Shown here: piece by piece, positions 34,070-42,756 of the stretch | Layout of the letters: each line of letters opens with the position of its first letter | Numbering within the stretch: the stretch's first letter is position 1 | Origin: Chryseobacterium joostei | GTDB lineage: Bacteria > Bacteroidota > Bacteroidia > Flavobacteriales > Weeksellaceae | NCBI RefSeq assembly: GCF_003815775.1 | Contig: NZ_CP033926.1 | Span: forward strand, 2,666,001-2,730,000 | Direction of reading: 5' to 3' | Length of the DNA: 64,000 nt | Notes under the pieces: generated by a model | Seen by the model: the letters and a program-made list of their open reading frames with translations, nothing else | Database searches by the model: none | Told to the model about the DNA's origin: nothing | Program-made: the position numbers and the translations under genes

Positions 34070-34882
34070 ATGGGTTTATTCTCTTTCAAAAAAAAGGAAC
34101 CACCGAAACCACCGGTTATCGGACTTACACTTTCTGGCGGAGGAATGCGGGGAATTGCCCATATTGCCGTTCTAAAAGCATTGGAGGAATACAATCTGAA
34201 ACCACACATCATTTCAGGAACAAGTGCAGGTTCTATTATTGGTGCTTTTTATTCTTTCGGGAAAACTCCGGATGAAATGATGGAAATCGTAAAACACACT
34301 TCTTTTTTCTCCCGATCTGCACTGAAATTATCCAAAAACGGAATCTTTAGTTCGAGTTTTATTTTAAAGTTATTCAAGGACTATTTTCCTGAGGATAATT
34401 TTAATATCCTAAAAATTCCTGTTTACGTTGCTGCTACAGAAATGACTCATGGAATTATTGATTTTTTTTCCGAAGGAGAACTCTTCACGCCTCTTCTGGC
34501 CTCATCAAGTGTTCCATTTATTCTTCCTCCTGTAAGAATGGGTGGTAAAATATATGTAGACGGCGGAGTTCTGGACAATCTTCCCATTGAACCGATCATG
34601 GACAAATGTGACTTTCTGATAGCTTCTCATGTGAACTCAATAAGCTATGATGAACTCAATAAAATGAGTCTAATGAAAGAGTTTGACAGGATTCTTCACT
34701 TAGCCATTGCAAAATCTGTCTATTCCAAGGTGAAATACTGTAATATATTTTTAGATCCGCCAAAAATGACAAAATACAGTCTTTTTAACAAGAAATATCT
34801 GGAGGAAATGTTTCAGCAGGTTTATGAATACGCCTGTATGGAATTGGAAGAAAAAGGCTATAAAAAAGGCTTGACAAACTAA
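34070..34882 (+). CDS. Patatin-like phospholipase
   Basis: A 270-residue patatin-family lipid acyl hydrolase. The oxyanion glycines are in LTLSGGGMRGIAHI, the nucleophile is Ser52 in SGTSAGS, and the dyad Asp164 is in the DGG motif (YVDGGVLDNLP). It is the RssA/YlbK-like short type without a signal peptide, so intracellular. It would release fatty acids from phospholipids. Confidence 0.92.
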   Translation: MGLFSFKKKEPPKPPVIGLTLSGGGMRGIAHIAVLKALEEYNLKPHIISGTSAGSIIGAFYSFGKTPDEMMEIVKHTSFFSRSALKLSKNGIFSSSFILKLFKDYFPEDNFNILKIPVYVAATEMTHGIIDFFSEGELFTPLLASSSVPFILPPVRMGGKIYVDGGVLDNLPIEPIMDKCDFLIASHVNSISYDELNKMSLMKEFDRILHLAIAKSVYSKVKYCNIFLDPPKMTKYSLFNKKYLEEMFQQVYEYACMELEEKGYKKGLTN

Positions 34883-34902
34883 AAACCTGAAATTCTACTG
34901 AA

Positions 34903-34930
34903 GAAAAAGTGCTATAGAAATCTATAACAC
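34903..34930 (-). terminator. Terminator of the DHH phosphoesterase gene
   Basis: On the minus strand a 10-bp stem with one G-U pair (34909-34918 and 34921-34930) and a TTTTTC tail. The loop is short. Confidence 0.55.
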
Positions 34931-34972
34931 TCAATATTTTATACCTAAAATAGGTTAATTACGTTTTATCTA

Positions 34973-35977
34973 CTACAAATTTTCTTCAATCAATCTGTTT
35001 TTGAAAATTTCTATGGTTCCTGATAAAGAATCGTCAGATTTTCCTCCTGCCGCATTAATATGGCCTCCTCCGTTGAAATACTTTCTGGAGAACTGGTTTA
35101 CATCTACATCATCCTTACTTCTGAATGAAATTTTAATAAAATCTTCATACAGATCCTCCATGAAAAAAGCAGACATCTTCACTCCGGCAATGCTTAAACC
35201 ATAGTTTACAAAACCTTCTGTATCTCCTTTCTGGAAGCCAAATTCCTTAAGTTCATTTCTCGTAAGGCTTAGGATGGCTACTCTACCCTCGTTTACCACT
35301 TCTATTCTCCCTAATACCAAAGCCAACAAATGAAGACGGGAAACGGTATTTGTATCCCATGTATTGGATGTTATCATGGCAGGATCTGCTCCCTTTTCAA
35401 TCAGGTTAGCAATAATTCTGTGGGTAGTAGCGCTGGTAGAACGAAAACGGAAACCTCCTGTATCAGTCATAATCCCTGTATACAAACATTCCGCCATATC
35501 CTGATTCACCAATTTCTCATCTTCCATTGCCTCAATGAAATGATAAATCATCTGTGAAGTGGCAGGGATTACGGTATCTGAATATACGAAGTCAAATGGT
35601 TCCGGCTGTTGGTGGTGGTCAATAAGAATTTTCTTTCCTTGAGCCTTTAACAGCCAATCTCCTAATAATCCTATTCTTGATGGAGAATTAAAATCAAGAC
35701 AGAAGATCACATCCGCCCCGAAAATCATATCGGAAGCTAATTTTCTTTTATATTCTGCAATAATTACTTTCTTGGATTCCGGCATCCATTTCAGAAACTT
35801 AGGAAAATCATTCGGAACAACAACCTCAGCGTGAATTCCTTTAGCTGCTAAATAATGCTTCAATCCAAGACTGGACCCTATAGCATCTCCATCCGGGTTA
35901 TAGTGGGTAAGGATAACTATTTTGTTTTCAGGCTTAAGTAATGTATTGATCTCTAAAAGTTCTGCTGGTGTAAACAT
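34973..35977 (-). CDS. DHH/DHHA1 phosphoesterase (NrnA-type oligoribonuclease/pAp phosphatase)
   Basis: A 334-residue DHH-superfamily enzyme that degrades very short RNAs and pAp. Motifs are THYNPDGDAIGSSLGL, CLDFNSPSRIG, the DHH motif LIDHHQQPEPF, and TDTGGFRFRST in the DHH domain. The DHHA1 domain ends with the substrate-binding GGGHINAAGG. Length is normal. Monocistronic, with a TATCTTTG promoter element 32 bases upstream. Confidence 0.93.
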   Translation of the reverse strand: MFTPAELLEINTLLKPENKIVILTHYNPDGDAIGSSLGLKHYLAAKGIHAEVVVPNDFPKFLKWMPESKKVIIAEYKRKLASDMIFGADVIFCLDFNSPSRIGLLGDWLLKAQGKKILIDHHQQPEPFDFVYSDTVIPATSQMIYHFIEAMEDEKLVNQDMAECLYTGIMTDTGGFRFRSTSATTHRIIANLIEKGADPAMITSNTWDTNTVSRLHLLALVLGRIEVVNEGRVAILSLTRNELKEFGFQKGDTEGFVNYGLSIAGVKMSAFFMEDLYEDFIKISFRSKDDVDVNQFSRKYFNGGGHINAAGGKSDDSLSGTIEIFKNRLIEENL

Positions 35978-36009
35978 CTTGTGTTTATTTTCGTTAAAAT
36001 TTAAGTTTT

Positions 36010-36017
36010 CAAAGATA
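36010..36017 (-). promoter_or_regulatory. Promoter -7 element of the DHH gene
   Basis: Minus-strand TATCTTTG, 32 bases before the ATG at 35977. Confidence 0.55.
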
Positions 36018-36138
36018 GAGCTTTTATATAAATCATTTTAATATTATTTTTGTAGGCAGAAATTCGTTTCTTATCAGGGTTTGGAAATGTTTGACTAAAA
36101 AAACATTTCAAATATTTTCAAAAAAAGATAATCAAAGT

Positions 36139-36168
36139 TTGTATCTTATAAAAATTTCTATATCTTTG
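36139..36168 (+). promoter_or_regulatory. Promoter of rpmH
   Basis: TTG (36139-36141), 19-base spacer, TATCTTTG (36161-36168). This is a textbook match to the Bacteroidota consensus, 44 bases before the ATG. Confidence 0.75.
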
Positions 36169-36212
36169 CAACCTGAAAATTAATAGATTAATTACGATTT
36201 AAACATATAGTA

Positions 36213-36371
36213 ATGAGTAAAAGAACATTCCAGCCATCAGAAAGAAAAAAGAGAAACAAACACGGTTTCAGAGAAAGAATGTCTACGCCAAATGGAAGAA
36301 GAGTTTTGGCTGCGAGAAGAGCTAAAGGCAGAAAGAGTTTAACTGTAAGTGCTGCACGCGCTAAGAGATAA
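36213..36371 (+). CDS. rpmH: 50S ribosomal protein L34
   Basis: A 52-residue, very basic protein with the invariant [20 protein letters not shown] start and [16 protein letters not shown] core of L34. It is a small protein of the large ribosomal subunit. The gene has a consensus promoter and a strong terminator and stands alone; rnpA does not follow it as it does in many bacteria. Confidence 0.97.
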   Translation: MSKRTFQPSERKKRNKHGFRERMSTPNGRRVLAARRAKGRKSLTVSAARAKR

Positions 36372-36390
36372 TCTTTTTATTATCATATAC

Positions 36391-36427
36391 AAAAAATGCT
36401 TGAAAAGTACCTTTTCAGGCATTTTTT
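36391..36427 (+). terminator. Terminator of rpmH
   Basis: A stem of about 16 bp with one G-U pair around TGCTTGAAAAG/CTTTTCAGGCA, with a three-base loop and a TTTTTT tail. Confidence 0.9.
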
Positions 36428-36525
36428 GTTGTTAAAATTTACTAAAATTTAAGTCAAATAGACTTATTTTTTCTATTTTTAAAAGTTGAAATATTTTTAT
36501 TAGAAACAGCCTTTAAAATTAAATT

Positions 36526-37236
36526 ATGCCACATACAAATATCTCCGGAGACAATATCATAAGTTTGCAACATGCAAAAATTGCACAGAAAAACTTTACG
36601 GTCCTTACTGATGTAAATCTTAACATTAAAAAAGGGAGATTCTGTTATCTTATCGGAAAAACAGGTTCTGGAAAAAGCTCACTTCTGAAAACGCTTTATG
36701 GTCACATTCCATTAGCATCAGGACATGGAGCTGTGGTAGGATTCGAGCTGGCAAAGCTAAAGCCGTCTGACATTCCTAACCTTAGAAGAAAACTAGGAAT
36801 TGTATTCCAGGATTTCCAGCTGCTTTCTGACAGAACGGTTGAGAAAAACTTGAAGTTCGTTCTGGAAGCTACAGGATGGAGCGATAAGGTAAAAATAGAA
36901 GACCGTATCAATGAAGTATTGGGAAGCGTGAACATGAAAAGCAAAAAGCACAAAATGCCACACGAGCTTTCCGGAGGTGAGCAACAGCGTATTGCCATCG
37001 CAAGAGCACTACTTAATCACCCGGATCTTATACTAGCGGATGAGCCAACAGGAAACCTTGACCCGGAAACTTCCAATGAAATTATGACGCTATTGAAGCA
37101 GGTAGCCCTTGAAAACGGAGCCGCAGTAGTAATGGCAACACATGACTACCATATGATTCAAAACTTCCCTGGCGAAGCTATCAGATGTGAAGATGGAAAA
37201 GTATCTGTATTGGATACAGCAGAATTGTTTGAATAA
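36526..37236 (+). CDS. ftsE: FtsE-type ABC ATP-binding protein
   Basis: A 236-residue ABC ATPase with Walker A GKTGSGKSS, Q-loop VFQDFQLLSDRTVEKNL, signature LSGGEQQR, Walker B LILADEPTGNLD and H-loop ATHDYHMI. The Q-loop and DEPTGNLD context match FtsE and the closely related LolD/MacB group; FtsE is the usual flavobacterial annotation. FtsE with FtsX regulates cell-wall hydrolases at the division site. No ftsX is adjacent, so the partner must be elsewhere. Confidence 0.85.
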   Translation: MPHTNISGDNIISLQHAKIAQKNFTVLTDVNLNIKKGRFCYLIGKTGSGKSSLLKTLYGHIPLASGHGAVVGFELAKLKPSDIPNLRRKLGIVFQDFQLLSDRTVEKNLKFVLEATGWSDKVKIEDRINEVLGSVNMKSKKHKMPHELSGGEQQRIAIARALLNHPDLILADEPTGNLDPETSNEIMTLLKQVALENGAAVVMATHDYHMIQNFPGEAIRCEDGKVSVLDTAELFE

Positions 37237-37278
37237 AAATGTAAGATTTAGAAATTAGAAAGTTCTACAGCAACCTTT

Positions 37279-37986
37279 CTATCCTCTACTTTCTTTTTTA
37301 AAGACATGAAACTCCTTAGTGAGTTCAAGATATTGGTCCGAGTATATTCTCGGACTTTTTTCTATAATAAATTCAGTCTCCTCAAGATCTTTTTCTATGA
37401 GAGAAAATTCCAGAATAAGTCTTTTTGCCTTGGAACCTTCAATGCCTTTGATATCTACTCTACGATTCAAAAACAGTTGATTTTCTTTTGCAATTAAAAT
37501 AAATACCTCACCTGCCTCAATTGGAATAATAACTGAGAAAATTCCATTTTCAGATAAAAGCCCAGCTGATTTTTCAATTAACTGTCTAAAGTTTAATTCA
37601 ACAGTCTGACGTGCAATCTTATCTTTTTCAGACTCAGATTCTTCAAAATAAGGTGGATTAGAGATGATCAGATCAAACTTCTTATCTGTTTCAAAAGATT
37701 TAAAATCCTGATGAATATTACTCATCCTCGGGTAAAAAGGAGAACTTTCAAAATTCGTTTTTGTAAGAATCGTAGCCTCTTCATTAATATCCAGTCCTAA
37801 AAAATTTGCCTGTAAATTCCTTTGCGCCAGCATTAAAGAAATCAATCCCGTTCCCGTTCCAACCTCCAAAACATGGGAAGCATGCCCAACATCAGCTAAA
37901 GCACCAAGCAAAACCCCGTCCGTTCCTACACGGAAGACGTTCTTAGACTGCTGAATTTCGAATTGTTTAAACTTAAAAGACTTCAC
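37279..37986 (-). CDS. tRNA1(Val) (adenine(37)-N6)-methyltransferase family
   Basis: A 235-residue class I methyltransferase of the YfiC/TrmN6 type. SAM motif I is VLEVGTGTGLISLMLAQR, and the amino-methyltransferase motif NPPYF (in LIISNPPYFEES) indicates N6-adenine methylation. The N-terminus FKQFEIQQSKNVFRVGTDGVLLGAL is typical. It overlaps the histidine kinase stop by one base, so the two form a transcription unit. Confidence 0.9.
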   Translation of the reverse strand: MKSFKFKQFEIQQSKNVFRVGTDGVLLGALADVGHASHVLEVGTGTGLISLMLAQRNLQANFLGLDINEEATILTKTNFESSPFYPRMSNIHQDFKSFETDKKFDLIISNPPYFEESESEKDKIARQTVELNFRQLIEKSAGLLSENGIFSVIIPIEAGEVFILIAKENQLFLNRRVDIKGIEGSKAKRLILEFSLIEKDLEETEFIIEKSPRIYSDQYLELTKEFHVFKKESRG

Positions 37987-39440
37987 TATAAGTTAGTAGG
38001 TAATGTAATAATGAATGTTGACCCCTTTCCTACTTCAGATTTCACAGAAATTTCCCCTTTATAATCTTCAATCATCTTTCTTACCATGGATAAGCCAAGC
38101 CCCATTCCACTATTTTTGGAAGTAAAATTGGGTTCAAAGATTCTTTCGTACATATTTTCAGGAATTCCGATACCGTTATCCTGAACGGAAACAATTACTC
38201 TTCTCTGATGCTGCTCCACATCTACATTAATGATGAGTTTTCTTTCATCACTTTCTGCCTGTTTAGCATTGGTAACAAGATTGGTAATGATCCTGGAAAG
38301 ATAAATCCTATCCATATTGATCATAATATTACTCTTATTGGCATGCATGAAAATACTATCGTCATTGAATACACGAAGAATATCTTCAACCTCTGTATTC
38401 AGATTGATGACTTCATTATTTTTTTCAGGAAGTTTAGCAAATTCTGAGAAAGCTGACGCAACCGTAGCAATAAGATCAATCTGATCTACCATTGTCTTAC
38501 TCATCTGCTTTACCCTTTCTCTGATATTTGGAGCTTCAGGATCGAATTTTCTTTCAAAGTTCTGAATGGTAAGTTTCATAGGAGTAAGTGGGTTTTTCAC
38601 CTCATGGGCAACCTGCTTTGCCATTTCTCTCCATGCCTCTTCTGAAGCCTTGAAACGCAGCCTCTCTTTTTGATCCTGAATCTGAAGAATCATTCTATTG
38701 TAAGCTCTTGCCAAGGCATTCAACTCATCATTTTTATAGTATCTGATAGGGCGCATTTCATTTTCAAACAATGTAATACGGGTAATCATATCAGAGAACT
38801 TAGTAATGGTTTTTGCCAAACCGTTGGAAGTTACCCCGCTGATCCAGACACTGAATAAAATAAGGAATATATCTACTAAAAGAATGTATTTTACATACTG
38901 ATGAAGAACATCCAGATAGGCAGATTCATTATGATATAAAGGAATATAGACCACACCAATAGGCTCAAGCTCATTGTTTTTCAACAGAAGATAGGAAGAG
39001 GTAAGCTTAGCATCTTTAGCTGCATCATACCTTGTCATATCAACTCTTGCGTCTGTAGCCAGAATCTTATTAATAATTTCTATTGGCAGTCTCTTTTGGT
39101 CAATCAGGCTTTCATCTTTATTGGAAAGAACATAGTCGCCTTTCAGATCATAAATAACAATATCATGCTGGTTAATATCTGCTATTTCAAAGATTTTATT
39201 TCCTAAAACTTTCGGAAGATCTTTTGTTTCTACAAGTGTTCGGCTTACTGCATAATCCAGATACCTCATTACGGCATTGGTTTTCTCCTGCATATCGATA
39301 TTACTCTGCTGCAGAGAATTATTCCTTAAAACAAAATAAGGAACAAGCGAAGTTGCCACAACACTTAAAAAACATACCAGTAAGAAACCGAAAAACACCC
39401 GATTCCTTAAGCTATATCCTTTATATTTATTAATCGACAT
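37986..39440 (-). CDS. Membrane sensor histidine kinase (NtrY-like)
   Basis: A 484-residue inner-membrane kinase. Transmembrane helix 1 (about 13-36) and helix 2 (about 185-205) flank a periplasmic sensor domain of about 150 residues. A HAMP-like linker, a HisKA domain with the phospho-acceptor His near 279 in VAHEVKNPLTPMKL, and an ATPase domain with NLVTNAKQA, DNGIGIPENMYERIFEPNF and GMGLGLSMVRKM follow. The HEVKNPLTP box is NtrY/NtrB-like. No response regulator gene is adjacent. The signal is unknown. It lies two bases after ribE and overlaps the methyltransferase start. Confidence 0.92.
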   Translation of the reverse strand: MSINKYKGYSLRNRVFFGFLLVCFLSVVATSLVPYFVLRNNSLQQSNIDMQEKTNAVMRYLDYAVSRTLVETKDLPKVLGNKIFEIADINQHDIVIYDLKGDYVLSNKDESLIDQKRLPIEIINKILATDARVDMTRYDAAKDAKLTSSYLLLKNNELEPIGVVYIPLYHNESAYLDVLHQYVKYILLVDIFLILFSVWISGVTSNGLAKTITKFSDMITRITLFENEMRPIRYYKNDELNALARAYNRMILQIQDQKERLRFKASEEAWREMAKQVAHEVKNPLTPMKLTIQNFERKFDPEAPNIRERVKQMSKTMVDQIDLIATVASAFSEFAKLPEKNNEVINLNTEVEDILRVFNDDSIFMHANKSNIMINMDRIYLSRIITNLVTNAKQAESDERKLIINVDVEQHQRRVIVSVQDNGIGIPENMYERIFEPNFTSKNSGMGLGLSMVRKMIEDYKGEISVKSEVGKGSTFIITLPTNL

Positions 39441-39441
39441 C

Positions 39442-40026
39442 CTACTTTTTAATTAACCTAGCAATATACTTACCAATGATGTCAAATTCCAGGTTAACTT
39501 TATCACCAATTTTCAAGTGTTGCATATTGGTAAACTCCCACGTATAAGGAATAATGGCTACTGAAAACTGTGTATGCTCACTTTTTGCAACAGTCAGACT
39601 GATTCCGTTTACAGTGATGGAACCCTGAGGTACCGTCACAAAGTTTCCGTCTGCTTCATACTTCATTGTAATAAAATAGCTTCCATCTTTATTTTCAATT
39701 CCCACAACCTCTCCGGTTTTATCAACGTGCCCCTGAACGATATGGCCGTCTAATCTTCCGTCCATCTTCATGCAACGCTCAAGATTAACAACAGTTCCCA
39801 ATTCCCATTTTCCAAGGTTGGTTTTTTCCAATGTTTCGTTGATGGCTGTTACCACGTATTGATTGTCTTTAATCTCCACCACAGTAAGGCAACATCCGTT
39901 GTGCGCCAAGCTCTGATCAATTTTAAGTTCGTTTGTAAAAGGGCATGTCAGGGTGAAATCTATGTTGCTTCCTTTTTCTTCAATCTTTTCAATAACACCA
40001 ACTGCTTCAATAATTCCTGTGAACAT
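39442..40026 (-). CDS. ribE: Riboflavin synthase (alpha subunit)
   Basis: A 194-residue enzyme that dismutates two 6,7-dimethyl-8-ribityllumazines to riboflavin. Two lumazine-binding repeats are visible: residues 1-97 begin FTGIIEAVGVIEKIE with NGCCLTVVEI, and the second (98-194) contains GRLDGHIVQGHVDKTGEV and NGISLTVA. Length is normal. It starts the unit ribE-kinase-methyltransferase and is divergent from pdxA. Confidence 0.96.
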   Translation of the reverse strand: MFTGIIEAVGVIEKIEEKGSNIDFTLTCPFTNELKIDQSLAHNGCCLTVVEIKDNQYVVTAINETLEKTNLGKWELGTVVNLERCMKMDGRLDGHIVQGHVDKTGEVVGIENKDGSYFITMKYEADGNFVTVPQGSITVNGISLTVAKSEHTQFSVAIIPYTWEFTNMQHLKIGDKVNLEFDIIGKYIARLIKK

Positions 40027-40038
40027 ATTATTTTTTGC

Positions 40039-40046
40039 TAAATTTG
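40039..40046 (+). promoter_or_regulatory. Promoter -7 element of pdxA
   Basis: TAAATTTG, 28 bases before the pdxA ATG. It faces the ribE element across 14 bases. Confidence 0.5.
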
Positions 40047-40060
40047 TAAATTATAATCTT

Positions 40061-40068
40061 CAAAGATA
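40061..40068 (-). promoter_or_regulatory. Promoter -7 element of ribE
   Basis: Minus-strand TATCTTTG, 34 bases before the ribE ATG, located inside the presumed pdxA leader. Confidence 0.5.
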
Positions 40069-40074
40069 ATCAAA

Positions 40075-41166
40075 ATGAGCCCAAAAAACCATAAAGTACG
40101 AGTAGGAATTTCAATCGGTGATTTCAACGGCATCGGTCCGGAGATCATCATGAAATCTCTGAAAGACAAAACCATTACAGATTTTTTCACTCCTGTAATT
40201 TTTGGTTCGGGGAAATTATTCACTTATCAGAAAAATATTTTCAAGCTGAATCTTAATTTTAACTACGTTAATGAAGCTTCGCAGGCTCAGGCAGGAAAAC
40301 TCAACATGGTAAACCTGACAAAGGACAACGTAAACGTAGAGCTTGGTGTTCCCACTGAAGAATCGACCAAAATGGCTATTGATTCTCTAGAAGCAGCTAC
40401 TGAAGCCTTGATGAAAGGAGACATTGATGTTCTTGTAACCGCTCCTATCAACAAGGATGAAATGGTGAAAATGGGCTTTAAGCATGCAGGACATACCGGA
40501 TATTTTGAAGAAAAATTCAGCAAAAAAGGATTAATGTTCCTGGTAACTGAAGATCTGAAAGTAGCAGTTTCCACCCACCACATTCCTATTTCTCAGATTG
40601 CAGAGAATATTTCCAAGGAAAAAATAAAAAAACAAATCAGGGTACTTAACCAAACCTTGATTGAAGATTTCTGCGTTCAGAAGCCCAAGATTGCCGTATT
40701 AGGATTGAACCCTCATGCAGGCGACGGTGGTGTGATCGGAAATGAAGAAATTGAAATCATCAGTCCGGCAATTCAGGAATTATCGGATAACGGAGTATTG
40801 GCATTTGGCCCATTCCCGGCAGATAGTTTCTTCCAACCTAACAAATATAAGAACTTCGATGCCGTTTTAGCCATGTACCACGATCAGGGATTAGCCCCTT
40901 TCAAAACACTGGCTTATGAAGAAGGAGTAAATTATACAGCGGGACTTCCATTTATCAGAACTTCTCCTGATCATGGAGTAGCCTATGATATTGCAGGGAA
41001 AAACATTGCCGATGAGCAGAGTTTTACAGAAGCTATTTTCACTGCCATTAAGATTTTTAAGAACAGAAGCGAATACGGCGAACTAATGAGTACCCGTCTT
41101 CAGCCAAGAAAAGTAGCTGTAGATAATGGTATAGATGAAGATCTACCTGAGGAAACTGAAGCATAA
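40075..41166 (+). CDS. pdxA: 4-hydroxythreonine-4-phosphate dehydrogenase
   Basis: A 363-residue PdxA of the DXP-dependent pyridoxal phosphate pathway, which oxidises and decarboxylates 4-phosphohydroxy-L-threonine. Conserved parts are ISIGDFNGIGPEIIMKSL, HAGHTGYFEE, STHHIPIS, LNPHAGDGGVIGNEE and MYHDQGLAPFKTLA followed by RTSPDHGVAYDIAGK. The metal-binding His residues are present. Length is slightly above the E. coli enzyme owing to a short C-terminal extension. Confidence 0.96.
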   Translation: MSPKNHKVRVGISIGDFNGIGPEIIMKSLKDKTITDFFTPVIFGSGKLFTYQKNIFKLNLNFNYVNEASQAQAGKLNMVNLTKDNVNVELGVPTEESTKMAIDSLEAATEALMKGDIDVLVTAPINKDEMVKMGFKHAGHTGYFEEKFSKKGLMFLVTEDLKVAVSTHHIPISQIAENISKEKIKKQIRVLNQTLIEDFCVQKPKIAVLGLNPHAGDGGVIGNEEIEIISPAIQELSDNGVLAFGPFPADSFFQPNKYKNFDAVLAMYHDQGLAPFKTLAYEEGVNYTAGLPFIRTSPDHGVAYDIAGKNIADEQSFTEAIFTAIKIFKNRSEYGELMSTRLQPRKVAVDNGIDEDLPEETEA

Positions 41167-41208
41167 ATCGTTGAAACAAATTTTAAAGCAATTTGTTTTA
41201 GATTTTAT

Positions 41209-41238
41209 TTGTTATTATAAAAAAAATGCATATTTTTG
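41209..41238 (+). promoter_or_regulatory. Promoter of the DUF177-rpmF unit
   Basis: TTG (41209-41211), 19-base spacer, TATTTTTG (41231-41238), 12 bases before the ATG at 41251. Confidence 0.65.
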
Positions 41239-41250
41239 CACACTCATTTT

Positions 41251-41787
41251 ATGGACAAGTTAAGAAACTATGACGTAAGCTTTTCCGGACTTAAAAACGG
41301 AAAACACGAGTTCAAGTTTGAGATAGATAAAACGTTCTTTCAATTATTTGACACTGAGCAGGAATTTACAAATCCTAGAATAATAGTAAATGTATTACTT
41401 GATAAACACACTACTTTTCTAGAATTTGAGATTAAAATAAACGGGTTGGTCGAATTGGTTTGTGATATCACAAATGAAGATTTTGACTATCCTATTGAGA
41501 ATGAAATCAAGGTTTTGGTGAATTTCGGAGAAGAGTATGATGACAGCAATGAAGATGTCATTACCATCCCTACGGGAGATCATGCATTCAATGTAGCACA
41601 TTTGATATATGAAAATGTAATGCTTTCTATTCCGATGAAAAAAATATCACCTAATATCAATGAAGAAGATCTAAAAATTCTTGACCAGTTCAGCCCAAAA
41701 GAAATTGAAGAAGCTGAGGAAGAAGAAAAAGAACATGAGAGCGATCCAAGATGGGACGCATTAAGAAAATTAAGAGACAATAATTAA
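41251..41787 (+). CDS. DUF177 (YceD) family protein
   Basis: A 178-residue protein of the YceD/DUF177 family, linked in other bacteria and plastids to 23S rRNA processing. Features are LRNYDVSFSGLKNGKHEF at the start, the acidic middle, and the EEEEKEHESDPRWDALRKL end shared by the family. The start is the ATG at 41251; the frame opens at a TTG at 41236, but that overlaps the promoter element. The location directly before rpmF is conserved across phyla. Confidence 0.9.
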   Translation: MDKLRNYDVSFSGLKNGKHEFKFEIDKTFFQLFDTEQEFTNPRIIVNVLLDKHTTFLEFEIKINGLVELVCDITNEDFDYPIENEIKVLVNFGEEYDDSNEDVITIPTGDHAFNVAHLIYENVMLSIPMKKISPNINEEDLKILDQFSPKEIEEAEEEEKEHESDPRWDALRKLRDNN

Positions 41788-41854
41788 ATAGAATAATTTA
41801 AATATGATGAGATGATGAATCTCATCGCTCATCAATTAAAAAAGTTATTAGAAA

Positions 41855-42058
41855 ATGGCACATCCAAAGAGAAGACAGTCGTCCACAAGAAGAGATAAGA
41901 GAAGAACTCACTACAAAGCTGTAGTTCCTCAATTAGCTAAAGATGCAACAACAGGAGAGCTTCACCTATTCCACAGAGCTCACTGGCATGAAGGAAAACT
42001 TTACTACAGAGGTAAAGTAGTATTGGAAAAAGAAGTAGCTACTACTGAAGAAAACTAA
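41855..42058 (+). CDS. rpmF: 50S ribosomal protein L32
   Basis: A 67-residue L32 with the invariant start [16 protein letters not shown] and a [17 protein letters not shown] end. The usual zinc-binding Cys residues of many L32 proteins are absent, consistent with a zinc-free (C-) form. It lies 67 bases after the DUF177 gene. A strong terminator follows. Confidence 0.96.
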   Translation: MAHPKRRQSSTRRDKRRTHYKAVVPQLAKDATTGELHLFHRAHWHEGKLYYRGKVVLEKEVATTEEN

Positions 42059-42094
42059 GAGTCGCTTTTCATTGAAAAAGCCTCATTTTAATAC

Positions 42095-42132
42095 AAAAAC
42101 CGCCCAATTTTGATAAAATTTGGCGGTTTTTT
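42095..42132 (+). terminator. Terminator of rpmF
   Basis: A stem of about 14 bp with one mismatch around AAACCGCC/GGCGGTTT and a T run. It directly abuts the accB promoter. Confidence 0.88.
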
Positions 42133-42133
42133 G

Positions 42134-42162
42134 TTGTTTTTTACGTTTTTTTGGTATCTTTG
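42134..42162 (+). promoter_or_regulatory. Promoter of accBC
   Basis: TTG (42134-42136), 18-base spacer, TATCTTTG (42155-42162), 23 bases before the accB ATG. Confidence 0.65.
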
Positions 42163-42185
42163 AACCAAAATCAAATATCAAATTT

Positions 42186-42665
42186 ATGGACATTAAAGAC
42201 ATACAGAATCTTATTAAGTTTGTATCTAAGGCTGAAGTTTCAGAAGTAAAGTACAAGACTAAGGATTTCGAAATCACTATTAAAACTCCATTAGCTGGAA
42301 ACGATGCTGTTTATGCACAACCTGCGGTATACCACACTGCTCCACAAGCAGTAGCTGCTCCTGCACCTGTTGCTACTCCTGCTGCTCCATCTGAAAAGGC
42401 TGAAGCTGCATCTGATGATAGCAAATATGTAACAATCAAGTCTCCAATGATCGGTACTTTCTACAGAAAGCCATCTCCAGATAAAGATGTATTTGTAAAT
42501 GTAGGTGACGAGGTTTCTGTAGGTAAAGTAGTTTGCGTTATTGAAGCAATGAAATTATTCAACCAGATTGAGTCTGAAATCAGCGGAAAAATCGTTAAGA
42601 TTCTAGTTGATGATGCTACTCCGGTAGAATACGACCAACCTTTATTCTTAGTAGATCCATCTTAA
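42186..42665 (+). CDS. accB: Biotin carboxyl carrier protein of acetyl-CoA carboxylase
   Basis: A 159-residue AccB. The N-terminal part [20 protein letters not shown] is typical, followed by an Ala/Pro-rich linker and a biotinyl domain with EAMKL, the biotinylated Lys being residue 123. It carries the carboxybiotin between AccC and AccAD in malonyl-CoA synthesis. The start at 42186 is chosen because it follows the promoter; the frame opens further to 42120 through the terminator and promoter. accC follows. Confidence 0.95.
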   Translation: MDIKDIQNLIKFVSKAEVSEVKYKTKDFEITIKTPLAGNDAVYAQPAVYHTAPQAVAAPAPVATPAAPSEKAEAASDDSKYVTIKSPMIGTFYRKPSPDKDVFVNVGDEVSVGKVVCVIEAMKLFNQIESEISGKIVKILVDDATPVEYDQPLFLVDPS

Positions 42666-42691
42666 TTTAGGTTGCAGTTTTTAGGTTGCAG
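42666..42691. repeat. 12-bp direct repeat between accB and accC
   Basis: TTTAGGTTGCAG occurs perfectly at 42666-42677 and 42680-42691, a 14-base period, just after the accB stop codon. Confidence 0.7.
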
Positions 42692-42756
42692 AATAAAAAA
42701 TGTTTTGCAGACTTAATTTTCTAGTACCTACTACCTATTACCTAAAATCTAAAAAG

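Noticed and set aside
41236..41250. TTG start for the DUF177 protein
   Set aside because: It overlaps the TATTTTTG promoter element; the ATG at 41251 matches the family start.
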